Below are positions 36,304 to 45,468 of a stretch of 64,000 bases of DNA, one piece after another; position 1 is the stretch's first letter; each line of letters begins with the position of its first letter. Under the pieces are notes generated by a model. That model was not told the origin of the DNA. It ran no database searches and saw only the letters and a program-made list of their open reading frames with translations. The translations under genes were made by a program, and so were the position numbers. The stretch spans positions 581,745 through 645,744 of the forward strand of contig NZ_KZ454944.1 in NCBI RefSeq assembly GCF_002797415.1, given 5' to 3'. The DNA comes from Bacillus alkalisoli (GTDB lineage Bacteria > Bacillota > Bacilli > Bacillales > Bacillaceae_I).

Positions 36304-36512
36304 TGCTAGTACTATCTCGAAAGCAAAACGAAACAATAATCGTCAACGGGAACATTGAAATCACTATCCAAAGCATAGAAGGCGAACAAGTAAAAGTAGG
36401 GATCAAAGCTCCAAAAGAGATCGACATTTTTCGGAAAGAGGTATTAGATGCAATTCAAGAAGAAAACAAAAATGCATCTTTTAAAAAAATAGATATAAAA
36501 AAATTAAAATAA
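36303..36512 (+). CDS. csrA: Carbon storage regulator CsrA
   Basis: 69 residues: [20 protein letters not shown] at the start, [17 protein letters not shown] with the RNA-contacting RxEV region, and a short Lys-rich tail. The start overlaps the fliW stop (36303), and AAAGGAGG lies 6-7 nt upstream. In Bacillus, CsrA binds GGA-containing hairpins in the hag leader and blocks translation; such a hairpin is visible at 36598-36611. FliW antagonises it. Confidence 0.97.
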   Translation: MLVLSRKQNETIIVNGNIEITIQSIEGEQVKVGIKAPKEIDIFRKEVLDAIQEENKNASFKKIDIKKLK

Positions 36513-36516
36513 TATG

Positions 36517-36543
36517 TAAAGTTTTATAAAAACATGTCGATAT
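36517..36543 (+). promoter_or_regulatory. sigD promoter of hag
   Basis: TAAA (36517-36520), 15 bp, GTCGATAT (36536-36543), one mismatch to consensus. The leader to the hag start is about 90 nt. Confidence 0.88.
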
Positions 36544-36597
36544 AAAAAATGTAAAACAAAAGTCCTAAGTCGGCCGACGAAAAACTTTTGAAAAAAA

Positions 36598-36630
36598 CCA
36601 CATGGATGTGGAACGAAAATTCAAGGAGGA
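36598..36630 (+). promoter_or_regulatory. CsrA-binding sites in the hag leader
   Basis: CCACATGGATGTGG (36598-36611) is a perfect hairpin presenting TGGA in its loop, as CsrA sites do. A second site, TCAAGGAGGA (36621-36630), is the ribosome binding site itself. A further palindrome GTCGGCCGAC lies upstream at about 36569-36578. The two-site plan matches the known hag-CsrA mechanism. Confidence 0.75.
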
Positions 36631-36638
36631 AAACTATT

Positions 36639-37448
36639 ATGATTATCAATAACAATCTTAATGCAATGAACTCTCACCGTCAGATGGGAATGAATACTAA
36701 TTCAGCAGGTAAAGCTATGGAGAAGTTATCTTCTGGTCTTCGTATTAACCGTGCAGGTGACGATGCAGCAGGTCTAGCAATTTCTGAAAAAATGCGTGGA
36801 CAAGTTCGTGGATTAGAACAAGCATCTCGTAACTCTCAGGATGGAATTTCACTAATTCAAACAGCTGAAGGTGCATTAAATGAAACTCATGCTATCCTTC
36901 AAAGAATGAGAGAATTAGCAGTTCAGGCTTCAAGTGAGACTTATGAATCTGATGATATTACTCAAATCAATAAGGAACTAGTTGCATTATCTGAAGAGAT
37001 AACTAACATATCAACTAATACTAAATTTAATGGTAAGGATTTATTAGTTAGTGGTGGTACTACTCATGAAATCGCTATCGGTGCTAATACTGAAAGTATG
37101 ACAATTACTGTTGCTGCTGCTGATATAACTACATTAACAGTAGGTACTCCGGCTGTTACAGATAGAGCCACTGCTCAGACGTTTCTAGGTCAGGTTGATG
37201 TTGGAATTGGTCTTGTGTCAGATAATCGTGCAGCGTTAGGTGCAGTTCAAAATCGCCTAGAGCACACGATTAAAAATCTAGATAATTCTTCGGAAAATTT
37301 AACTGCTGCTGAATCACGTATTCGTGACGTAGACATGGCTAAGGAAATGATGGAGTTTACACGTTCTAACATCCTTAACCAAGCTTCTCAAGCAATGCTT
37401 GCTCAAGCTAACCAACAGCCACAAGCTGTATTACAATTACTTCGTTAA
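36639..37448 (+). CDS. hag: Flagellin
   Basis: AAGGAGGA (36623-36630) selects ATG 36639 (MIINNNLNAMNSHRQ), giving 269 residues; an upstream ATG at 36588 would put the CsrA hairpin inside the coding region. D0/D1 signatures are complete: KLSSGLRINRAGDDAAGLAIS and GLEQASRNSQDGISLIQTAEGALNE at the N side; AALGAVQNRLEHTIKNL, AESRIRDVDMA and NILNQASQAMLAQANQQPQ at the C side. The central variable domain is very short (about 150-195), typical of compact Bacillus flagellins. Expression is controlled by sigD and CsrA/FliW. Confidence 0.97.
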   Translation: MIINNNLNAMNSHRQMGMNTNSAGKAMEKLSSGLRINRAGDDAAGLAISEKMRGQVRGLEQASRNSQDGISLIQTAEGALNETHAILQRMRELAVQASSETYESDDITQINKELVALSEEITNISTNTKFNGKDLLVSGGTTHEIAIGANTESMTITVAAADITTLTVGTPAVTDRATAQTFLGQVDVGIGLVSDNRAALGAVQNRLEHTIKNLDNSSENLTAAESRIRDVDMAKEMMEFTRSNILNQASQAMLAQANQQPQAVLQLLR

Positions 37449-37467
37449 TTTTATATTTAACGTAATG

Positions 37468-37497
37468 AAGACTCTAGTTATGCTAGGGTCTTTTTTT
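37468..37497 (+). terminator. Terminator of hag
   Basis: AAGACTCTAG pairs with CTAGGGTCTT (one wobble) over a 5-nt loop, then T7. Confidence 0.88.
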
Positions 37498-37717
37498 ATA
37501 TAGTGGAAAAATTATTTGATTTATGTAAGAGTAGAATAAGAAAAAATTTAAACTATCGTTATCAGTGTTTGGATGATATTACGAGGGTTTCTGTTATTAT
37601 AATAAATATAGGTATTATTAACTAATTTTGTGTTAATAGTTTATTAGTAATTATAGACTATTAACAACCGCCTATTTTCCTATTATCCTAGTAATATAAC
37701 TATTAATATTTTCCAAG

Positions 37718-37806
37718 TGAAAAAGGCAAATCATAGGAAACTATGAGACGCAAAGCCAAGGGCCTGTTCTACGAGTTTTTATACGTAGATGGTAGCCGGT
37801 TGCCAC
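37718..37806 (+). ncRNA. c-di-GMP-I (GEMM) riboswitch aptamer
   Basis: Conserved GEMM elements occur in order. P1 is GGCAA (37725-37729) with TTGCC (37800-37804). P2 is TCATAG-GAAA-CTATGA, carrying the GAAA tetraloop. The junction motif GACGCAAAGCC (37747-37757) follows. P3 starts at AGGGCCT and closes near TAGCCGG, holding the tetraloop-receptor side. These match the known class I c-di-GMP riboswitch. It lies 80 bp before the 1781-residue surface protein gene and 240 bp after the hag terminator. Confidence 0.88.
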
Positions 37807-37853
37807 AAGGGATCATAGTCCTATTCTATGAACCTTGTTAAGGTTCTTTTTTA
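37806..37853 (+). terminator. Riboswitch expression platform: terminator and competing antiterminator
   Basis: Terminator: GAACCTT (37830-37836)-GTT-AAGGTTC (37840-37846), then T6. A competing hairpin pairs CAAGG..ATCATAG (37806-37817) with CTATGAACCTTG (37826-37837), using the 5' strand of the terminator. The antiterminator also repeats the P2 sequences TCATAG/CTATGA, allowing strand exchange with the aptamer. Whether ligand turns the gene on or off cannot be decided by eye. Confidence 0.75.
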
Positions 37854-37886
37854 TTTGGGCAAAAATCCGAAAGGTGGAACTTAAGT

Positions 37887-40800
37887 ATGGAAAGGTTTTT
37901 TAAAAAAGTTACAATTCTTGCTATATTTCTTATTTTGTCACAAGTTTTGTTACCGGTTGTAAGTGCACTAGCGAATACTAGCTCGATGTTACCTCCTAGT
38001 AATCTTGCAGTTCAAAAGGTTACACCAGATGATATTCAGCTGACTTGGGGACAAGTCCATGGTGCAACAGGGTACAATATTTATGAAATTACAGAGGGTC
38101 AGATTATTTTTCATGGAAAAAGCACGACAACTAGTTATTCTGTAAAGGGCTTAGCTGAAGGTTCCTATCAATATGTAGTCTCTACACTTGTTGGGGATTG
38201 GGAGTCAGGTCCAAGTGCACCGGTTTCTGTTAACATAGAGTATCCAATTATGGAAGCGCCAGCTACTGTTACTAGTGTAGTTCAAAATGGGAACGATATC
38301 GTGTTGAACTGGCCTGCATCTTCTTATGTAGAAAGTTATCAAGTACACAAAATCAATGATGATGGTGTGGGGGAAGTAATTTCAACTGTATCTTCCAGTA
38401 CATACACATTGGAAAACGTAACAGAAGGGAATTATTCCTTTGCTGTATCTGCAAAGAATGCATTGTATGGGGAATCTGATCAATCTAGCCCGGTACAAGT
38501 AGAAGTTGTTTTCCCTACAATGACAGCACCAAACAATGCTGCTTATACGTTAAATAATGGAAATGATATTACATTAAAGTGGGATGCAGTTCCGTATGCT
38601 ATTCAATATAATGTGTATCAGGTAACAAATGAAGGTAAAACATTAATTCATACAATAAGCGATACAAAGCTAACCTTACCAAATATGAATGTTGGACAAT
38701 ACATTTATGAAGTTCATTCTACTAGTGATAGATTTGGAGAATCGGTAAGTGGCAGTCAAATTACGGCTGAAGTATCTGATATAACAATGACAGCCCCTAG
38801 TAACTTTACTTATAGAATACAAAATCTTAACGATGTTGTATTGACCTGGACTGCCGTACCGTATGCTACGAATTATAAGGTTTATCAAGTGAAAAATAGT
38901 GAAAAAACTTTAATTAGCACAGTGACAGGTACATCTATTACGTATACGAACTTGCCTGGTGGAGATTATGTATACGAAGTGCATGCAAATAGTGATCGTT
39001 TTGGTGAGTCCACTGAAGCAAGTAGCGTTTCTCTGACTGTAGAAGCTGTTACGATGAAGGCTCCGACTAACTTTGCGTATAAAATTAATAATGGAAATGA
39101 TATTTCTTTAAGTTGGAATAGCACACCTAACACTAATAATTACAAAGTGTACCAAGTTATCAATGGAGAAAAATCGTTGAGAAGTAAAGTTTCAGGCACA
39201 AGTGTTACGTATTCGAATATGGCAGAAGGGGAGTATTCTTTTGAAGTTCATTCTTTTTCTACCAAGTATGGTGAGTCAAATGAAAGTAGTAAACTATCTA
39301 TCGATTTAGTACATCCAGTTGTGCTACCTCCTAGTAATTTAATTCAATCTATTAATCATGCAACAAGTTTCTCGCTGAACTGGGACGCAGCAACTTTTGC
39401 AACAAATTATCGAGTTTACCAATTAGTAGATGGTCAAAAAGTATTGAGAAGTACGACTACTGGAAGAAGTGTAACGTATTCTAATATGGCACCAGGTGAG
39501 TACACGTATATTGTTCACACATATTCTAATCGTTTTGGTGAGTCACCGGAAGGAACGCAACTTAAAGTAACTTTAAACGGGCAAACGATGCAACCACCGA
39601 CGGTTACTTCTACCGTAAATAATGGAAATGATATTCGATTAGCTTGGAATAGTGTTCAATATGCGAACAGATATCATATATACGAAGTGATGGATGGAGA
39701 AAGAGTATTGAAAACCTCGGTTACTGGTACAGCTGTTACGTTTTCTAACTTACCAGAGGGAGAGTATCATTTTGTTGTTCATTCTGTTTCCAATTTATTG
39801 GGAGAATCACCAGAAGGAGCAAAACAATTAATTACGTTAGTACATCCCGTAATGGAAGCACCAAAGAATATCACATCCAGAGTCCAAAATGGCAATGATG
39901 TAGTTATAAATTGGGGATCCGTTCCTTTTGCTAATAGTTATAACGTATATGAACTAGTTGACGGCAAAAAAGAGTGGAGAAGAACGATAACTTCCTTGTC
40001 TACTACTCTAACAAATGTAGCAGAAGGGGAACGTCATTATGTTGTCCATTCTGTAAGTAATCGATTTGGCGAATCAATCGAAGGTAGTGAAGTTTCCGAG
40101 TCTATTATTTTTCCTGAAATGCAAAAACCTCAAAATTTCACGTACACAATTAATAATGGCAATGACGTTGCACTAAAGTGGGATGCCTCTTTATTTGCGA
40201 ATAGTTACAAAGTGTATCAATATATCGACGGAGAGTTAAAGTTGGAAAGAACGGTGACAAGTACTTCTACCACGTTTAGTAATATGCTAGAAGGAGAGCA
40301 TGAGTATATCGTACATGCTTATAGTTCACGTTTTGGTGAATCTATGGAAGGAAGCGAAGTGACCCTAGAACTTGTTCATCCATCAATGCAAGCACCAATT
40401 AACTTAACGTACAGTATGAACAATGGAAACGATATTGTACTACGTTGGAATAGCGCACAATTTGCGACAAATTATTATGTGTATCAAGTAATAGGTGAAG
40501 AGCTTGTATTACAAAGGACGTTAACTGGCACAGCAGTAACTTTTGTTAATATGCCGGAAGGGAACTATGAATATGTTGTTCATTCCTATAGTTCACGATT
40601 TGGAGAATCGCCAGAAGGTACTCAGATTTCATTTGAGTTAATTCATCCAACAATGCAAGCACCTGAAAATGTAACCTATAGTATTAACAACGGGAATGAC
40701 ATCGTTTTAAGATGGAATAGAGCGGACTATGCAACGAACTATCATATTTATCAATTAATTGATAGTAAACTAGTTTTACAAAGAACAGTAACAGGGACTT

Positions 40801-43232
40801 CGGTAACTTTTGCTAACATGCCTGAAGGAGATTATCAGTATGTCGTTCACTCTTTTAGCAACCGCTTTGATGAATCACCCGAAGGAAGCTTATTGCCATT
40901 TACATTAGTTTGGCCAGTAGTTCAATCACCACAAGTTACGGGAACTGTATTTAATGCGAACAACATTACTTTTACTTGGCCAATAGCGAGTTGGGCTACT
41001 GAATATAGAGTATATAAAGTAACAAACGATACTAGAGAATTATTATATAAAGGTACAGCGCGTAACTTTACTGTCCATAACTTAACAGAAGAGACACATT
41101 CCTTTGAGGTAACGTCTTATCATACTAGATTTGGAGAATCGGCCCCATCTAATCTCATAACAGAGACAATTGTTTATCCTGTGATGCAGGCTCCAACAGC
41201 TAATCTAGTGTTGTTAAGTGATACTAGTGCAAGAATATCTTGGAACTTTGTAACGTATGCAAATGGGTACAATATTTATGAATTATTAGACGGCGAACTT
41301 GTCTTAGTAGCCGAAAAGGTAAACAACTTATCCTATACGATTACGAATATGTCTTATGCTAACCATGAATATGTTGTCACAGCATATAGTAATTCTTTCG
41401 GAGAATCAGATCCGTCCAATAATGTGTTAGCAAAACTAATCGTTGATACAGAACCTCCAGTAACAACTATTCATGCACCAGAAAATTGGACAAATGATAA
41501 GGTGACAGTTACTTTAACAGCTACAGACAACGAAACAGGAGTTGCGAACACGTTTTATTCTATAAATGATGCTGGTTTTGTGGCAGGAACAACGTTTACC
41601 GTTGAATCAGAAGGTGTTCACAACATTGCCTATTATTCCGTTGATAAAGTAGGGAATAAAGAAAACATAAAAACATTCAAAGTGAAAATAGATAAAACGC
41701 TACCGACAACAACTTCTAATATGAATCAAGATTGGTTAAACACTGCTTTTGTTGTCGAGTTAGTTCCTACAGATGCAAGCAGTGGAATAGCTAAAACGTA
41801 TTATGCGATTAACAATGAAAACTTCATAGAGGGGACAAGCTTCACCCTTTCAGAAGATGGTATTTATGAAGTGAAATATTATAGTGTGGACCATGCTGGT
41901 AATGTAGAAGAAATAAAAATGGAACTTGTTAAAATAGACAAAACAGCTCCTGTGACAACATCGAATATAGTAACAGAATGGTTAACAGAAGATTTCGAGT
42001 TGGAACTACTAGCAGTAGACAATCATAGCGGAGTATCTGAAACTTATTTTTCTATCAATGGTTCACCATATATACAAGGTACAAGCTTCACTTTTGAAGA
42101 AGACGGTATATATGAAGTAACATATTTCAGTAAAGATATTGCGGGGAACATAGAACGAATAAATACGGAGTTTGTGAGAATTGACAAGACTGCACCAGAG
42201 ACATCATCGAATATTGGTAACGAATGGCTAACAGAGACATTTAAGATGGAATTGCAATTTGTTGACAACAATAGCGGTGTATTTGAAACCTATTTCTCTA
42301 TCAATGGTTCATTATTTACTCAAGGCACTAGCTTCACTTTTGAAAAAGAAGGGGTATTTGAAGTAACGTACTTTAGTAAAGATCATGCAGGGAACACTGA
42401 GCGATTAAAAAAGGAGCATGTGAAAATAGACAAGACCGCTCCAGAAACATCATCGAATATCGTGAACGAATGGTTAACAGAAACATTCGAGATGGAATTA
42501 TACGCAACGGATATTCATAGCGGCGTATCGGAAACCTACTATTCTATTAATGGTTCACCATACGTGTCAGGTACAAGCTTCACTTTTGAAGAAGAAGGGA
42601 TTTATGAAGTAACATATTATAGCATAGATAATGCAGGAAACATGGAACGCATAATTACTGAATTTGTAAAAATAGACAAGTCTGCACCTGTTGCAACATG
42701 GGAGTATGCAGATGAATATGAATTAGACACTGAATTAGATTTGTTTTATCATGCTACTGATTCACTTTCTGGAATTAGACAAGAATCATTATTAGTTAAT
42801 GGAAAAGTGTATCAACTTGGCAATAAGCTAGTTTTAGATAAGCCAGGTAAATATACAATTCAGTTAGAAGTTATAAATCATGCAGGGTTAGTAACGAAGT
42901 TAGAAAAGACTTTTGTTGTTTACATTCCTCTAGCAGATTTTGAAGTTCTTCCAAAAGTCATCACACCAAATACAGGGGTATTTACTGTAAAAGTAACTTT
43001 ACCAAGTAAATTTAATAGCAATGGCTTTGACTTAGATACTATTACACTAAATGGTGTACAGGCTTTAAGTACAAACAATGGATACAAACAACAAGCAAGA
43101 TTAGGACAATTCAAATTTAACCGTAGCGACCTAGATTGGGGACAACATGAACAAACATTACAATTTAGAGGTTATGTTGATGGCCAACTAGTTGTAGGGT
43201 ACACGACGGTTAAGGTTCAAGGAAAAAAATAA
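37887..43232 (+). CDS. Giant secreted Fn3-like repeat protein with OmpL47-like repeats
   Basis: 1781 residues behind AAAGGTGG (37870-37877). The signal peptide (VTILAIFLILSQVLLPVVSALA) is followed by about 13 fibronectin-III-like units of about 90 residues (residues about 37-1185). Most open with the motif (M/V)xxPxN, continue xxNGNDIxLxW and YxVYxx, and end with RFGES.EGS. Five units of about 78 residues plus one degenerate unit follow (about 1186-1610), each with IDKTAPxTSSN, NEWLTE, SGVxETYxSING and GIYEVTYxSxDxAGN, as in OmpL47-type beta domains. The last 170 residues show no LPXTG, SLH or CWB2 anchor. Probably an adhesin or matrix protein controlled by c-di-GMP. It interrupts the usual hag-flaG order. 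Confidence 0.92.
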   Translation: MERFFKKVTILAIFLILSQVLLPVVSALANTSSMLPPSNLAVQKVTPDDIQLTWGQVHGATGYNIYEITEGQIIFHGKSTTTSYSVKGLAEGSYQYVVSTLVGDWESGPSAPVSVNIEYPIMEAPATVTSVVQNGNDIVLNWPASSYVESYQVHKINDDGVGEVISTVSSSTYTLENVTEGNYSFAVSAKNALYGESDQSSPVQVEVVFPTMTAPNNAAYTLNNGNDITLKWDAVPYAIQYNVYQVTNEGKTLIHTISDTKLTLPNMNVGQYIYEVHSTSDRFGESVSGSQITAEVSDITMTAPSNFTYRIQNLNDVVLTWTAVPYATNYKVYQVKNSEKTLISTVTGTSITYTNLPGGDYVYEVHANSDRFGESTEASSVSLTVEAVTMKAPTNFAYKINNGNDISLSWNSTPNTNNYKVYQVINGEKSLRSKVSGTSVTYSNMAEGEYSFEVHSFSTKYGESNESSKLSIDLVHPVVLPPSNLIQSINHATSFSLNWDAATFATNYRVYQLVDGQKVLRSTTTGRSVTYSNMAPGEYTYIVHTYSNRFGESPEGTQLKVTLNGQTMQPPTVTSTVNNGNDIRLAWNSVQYANRYHIYEVMDGERVLKTSVTGTAVTFSNLPEGEYHFVVHSVSNLLGESPEGAKQLITLVHPVMEAPKNITSRVQNGNDVVINWGSVPFANSYNVYELVDGKKEWRRTITSLSTTLTNVAEGERHYVVHSVSNRFGESIEGSEVSESIIFPEMQKPQNFTYTINNGNDVALKWDASLFANSYKVYQYIDGELKLERTVTSTSTTFSNMLEGEHEYIVHAYSSRFGESMEGSEVTLELVHPSMQAPINLTYSMNNGNDIVLRWNSAQFATNYYVYQVIGEELVLQRTLTGTAVTFVNMPEGNYEYVVHSYSSRFGESPEGTQISFELIHPTMQAPENVTYSINNGNDIVLRWNRADYATNYHIYQLIDSKLVLQRTVTGTSVTFANMPEGDYQYVVHSFSNRFDESPEGSLLPFTLVWPVVQSPQVTGTVFNANNITFTWPIASWATEYRVYKVTNDTRELLYKGTARNFTVHNLTEETHSFEVTSYHTRFGESAPSNLITETIVYPVMQAPTANLVLLSDTSARISWNFVTYANGYNIYELLDGELVLVAEKVNNLSYTITNMSYANHEYVVTAYSNSFGESDPSNNVLAKLIVDTEPPVTTIHAPENWTNDKVTVTLTATDNETGVANTFYSINDAGFVAGTTFTVESEGVHNIAYYSVDKVGNKENIKTFKVKIDKTLPTTTSNMNQDWLNTAFVVELVPTDASSGIAKTYYAINNENFIEGTSFTLSEDGIYEVKYYSVDHAGNVEEIKMELVKIDKTAPVTTSNIVTEWLTEDFELELLAVDNHSGVSETYFSINGSPYIQGTSFTFEEDGIYEVTYFSKDIAGNIERINTEFVRIDKTAPETSSNIGNEWLTETFKMELQFVDNNSGVFETYFSINGSLFTQGTSFTFEKEGVFEVTYFSKDHAGNTERLKKEHVKIDKTAPETSSNIVNEWLTETFEMELYATDIHSGVSETYYSINGSPYVSGTSFTFEEEGIYEVTYYSIDNAGNMERIITEFVKIDKSAPVATWEYADEYELDTELDLFYHATDSLSGIRQESLLVNGKVYQLGNKLVLDKPGKYTIQLEVINHAGLVTKLEKTFVVYIPLADFEVLPKVITPNTGVFTVKVTLPSKFNSNGFDLDTITLNGVQALSTNNGYKQQARLGQFKFNRSDLDWGQHEQTLQFRGYVDGQLVVGYTTVKVQGKK

Positions 43233-43254
43233 ACATTTTTGAATAGTTTATATT

Positions 43255-43282
43255 GAGGGGGCCATATGGTCCTCTCTTTTTA
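43255..43282 (+). terminator. Terminator of the Fn3-like surface protein gene
   Basis: GAGGGGGCC pairs with GGTCCTCTC (two wobbles) over ATAT, then TTTTT. It lies 1 bp before the sigD -35 of flaG and so isolates the two units. Confidence 0.75.
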
Positions 43283-43283
43283 T

Positions 43284-43310
43284 TAAAGAATTGCTGGAAG
43301 TTGTCGATAT
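43284..43310 (+). promoter_or_regulatory. sigD promoter of flaG-fliD-fliS-fliT
   Basis: TAAA (43284-43287), 15 bp, GTCGATAT (43303-43310), the same -10 as hag. Confidence 0.88.
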
Positions 43311-43351
43311 AAAAAGAAGAATACCTCTGATACTAGAAAGCGGGGATGATG

Positions 43352-43681
43352 ATGGAGATTTCTTCTTCTACTTTAACAAGTTTTCTTTCAAGTAATATTT
43401 CAACTACTTCTATCAATTCTACTTCTACAATAGAGAAACAGCCAGTGACACAAGAAGAGCAAAGTAAGGTAGAGCATGTTGTGAAAAGCATGAACCAATT
43501 TTTACAACCTTTGAATACAAATGTACAGTTTTCATTTCATGAAGAACTGAATGAATATTATGTAGCAATCATCGATCAAGAAACGAAGGAAGTTGTGAAA
43601 GAAATCCCGCCAAAGAAACTTCTCGACATGTACGCAGAGATGGCGAAGTTTATGGGATTGTTTGTTGACCAAAAAATATAG
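43352..43681 (+). CDS. flaG: FlaG family flagellar protein
   Basis: Three ATGs occur in a row (43346, 43349, 43352); AAAGCGGGG (43337-43345) suits the third, giving 109 residues. A Ser/Thr-rich N-terminal third (SSSTLTSFLSSNISTTS) is followed by the FlaG domain: FLQPLNTNVQFSFHEELNEYYVAIIDQETKEVVKEIPPKKLLDMYAEMAKFMGLFVDQKI, here summarised by its key parts FxxxxExxxYYV and VxxEIPPKKxLDM. FlaG influences filament length in other bacteria. It is the first gene under the sigD promoter and lies 12 bp before fliD. Confidence 0.9.
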   Translation: MEISSSTLTSFLSSNISTTSINSTSTIEKQPVTQEEQSKVEHVVKSMNQFLQPLNTNVQFSFHEELNEYYVAIIDQETKEVVKEIPPKKLLDMYAEMAKFMGLFVDQKI

Positions 43682-43693
43682 GGGGGAGATATA

Positions 43694-45454
43694 GTGAGAA
43701 TTAGTGGATTTAACAGTGGGATGGACATAGATCAAATGGTAAAAGATTTGATGAAAGCAGAACGCATGCCATTGGATCGATTTTATCAAAGAAGAACAAC
43801 GTTAGAATGGCAACGTGATGCGTATCGTGAGATGAATACGATGCTTGCAAGCTTTCGTGATGTTTCTACCAATCTAACAAGAACAACATCTTTAGGTGCC
43901 AAAACAGTAACTTCCTCTAATAATAATGTAGCAACTGCAACGGCGTCTTCAGGTGCTGCGTTAGGATCATATACGTTATCAAATGTGACCTTAGCTAAAG
44001 CAGCGACAAATTTAAGTGATAGTAAGATATCTAGTAGTGGATCGATAAATCCTACACAAAGCTTATGGAGCCAACGCGATAAGCTAGATCCTTCCTTTAA
44101 AAGCACTACAGCTAATCATCCACAAGCAGAAATAAAGGTAGGTGCAGATGGAACAAGTTTCCGATTAGCAAAAGGTGCCATTGCAGGAGAACTTTCTGAG
44201 AATGTTATTACGGTTAGAGATGGTGAAGAAGGAGTTAAAACATTTAATGTAAAGTATGAGCCTTTAGTAGAAGGAGATACAGGGTCTGTCTATGTTAATA
44301 GAGATACAGGTGAAATGATTTTCGGTTCTGCATTACAAAAGGGCGACACGATTCAAGGTGATTTTACGTTTGACCATCATATCATTACATTTTCGTTAAA
44401 AACATATGATGCCCAAGGAAATGAAATTAATCCTGATCCCATTAAATTGGACGCAACCGCGACGTTAAACCAAGTGTTATCAGAAATTAACAACTCTTCT
44501 GCTGGTATTACGGCGTTCTATCACGAATTTTCCGATAAGGTGATGCTTACGAGGAAAGAAACAGGAAACTTAGGGGATGGGAATCCGGGTATGGAATTAT
44601 CCGGGAGTTTCTTAACAGATGTGTTAAAGCTAGACTCTGCAAACGAATCAATTGGATCCAATGCAAGTTTCAATATTAATGGTCTATACACGGAGCAAAA
44701 AGGAAATACCCTTTCGATGAATGGGATGACCATTTCTTTAAAGAGTAACACTGAGGAGACTGTTAATTTAACGGTTAATGCAAATAACGATAAAGCATTA
44801 GAAGAAGTAATGAGCTTTGTAAATAGTTACAATCAATTAATCGAAACGATTAATGGTAAAATAAATGAACGTAAAAATAGAGGCTTCCCGCCGTTAACTG
44901 ATGAACAAAAAAGAGAGTTAAGTGACAAGGAAGTAGAACTTTGGGAAGAAAAAGCGAGAAGTGGTCTACTACAAGGTGACTCTACATTGCGTTCTGCTCT
45001 CGATCAATTAAGAAGAAGTGTATATAACACCGTTTCTGGTGTGGATACAGCTTATAACCAATTAGCGAAAATAGGTATTACGACTAGCCGTGACTTTCGT
45101 GAAAATGGTAAATTAGTAGTCGATGAAGCAAAATTACGACAAGCATTAGCGGATAACCCGAATGCCGTCATGCAGCTATTCAATAATGCTGGAGAAGGTA
45201 TTGCTCATAAAACGAGAGAAATTGCGAACAATACGATTCGAAGCATTGAAACGCGCGCAGGAAATCAATATAGAACAAATCAACAATTTTCTCTTGGTCG
45301 AGAATTAATTGATGTAGAAAGAAGAATTACTGACTTTGAGAGAAGGTTGGCTGGAATTGAAAACCGATATTGGAGTCAGTTTACAGCAATGGAAAAAGCA
45401 TTAGGGCAAATGAACAGCCAAGCGAATTATCTATACTCACAATTTATGTCATAG
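43694..45454 (+). CDS. fliD: Flagellar filament cap protein FliD
   Basis: GTG start behind GGGGGGAG; 586 residues. N-terminal FliD domain: RISGFNSGMDIDQMVKDLMKAERMPL and QRRTTLEWQRDAYREMN. The C-terminal FliD domain includes SFVNSYNQLIETINGKI, LLQGDSTLRSALDQLR, LAKIGITTSRDFRENGKLVVDEAKL and the final coiled coil IDVERRITDFERRLAGIENRYWSQFTAMEKAL. It caps the filament and promotes flagellin folding. The middle part (about 130-340) is the variable exposed region. FliS follows 14 bp later. Confidence 0.97.
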   Translation: MRISGFNSGMDIDQMVKDLMKAERMPLDRFYQRRTTLEWQRDAYREMNTMLASFRDVSTNLTRTTSLGAKTVTSSNNNVATATASSGAALGSYTLSNVTLAKAATNLSDSKISSSGSINPTQSLWSQRDKLDPSFKSTTANHPQAEIKVGADGTSFRLAKGAIAGELSENVITVRDGEEGVKTFNVKYEPLVEGDTGSVYVNRDTGEMIFGSALQKGDTIQGDFTFDHHIITFSLKTYDAQGNEINPDPIKLDATATLNQVLSEINNSSAGITAFYHEFSDKVMLTRKETGNLGDGNPGMELSGSFLTDVLKLDSANESIGSNASFNINGLYTEQKGNTLSMNGMTISLKSNTEETVNLTVNANNDKALEEVMSFVNSYNQLIETINGKINERKNRGFPPLTDEQKRELSDKEVELWEEKARSGLLQGDSTLRSALDQLRRSVYNTVSGVDTAYNQLAKIGITTSRDFRENGKLVVDEAKLRQALADNPNAVMQLFNNAGEGIAHKTREIANNTIRSIETRAGNQYRTNQQFSLGRELIDVERRITDFERRLAGIENRYWSQFTAMEKALGQMNSQANYLYSQFMS

Positions 45455-45468
45455 AAAGGGATATGATA

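Noticed and set aside
36588-36638. Upstream ATG for flagellin
   Set aside because: It would place the CsrA hairpin and the AAGGAGGA ribosome binding site inside the coding region; flagellins start at MIINNN.
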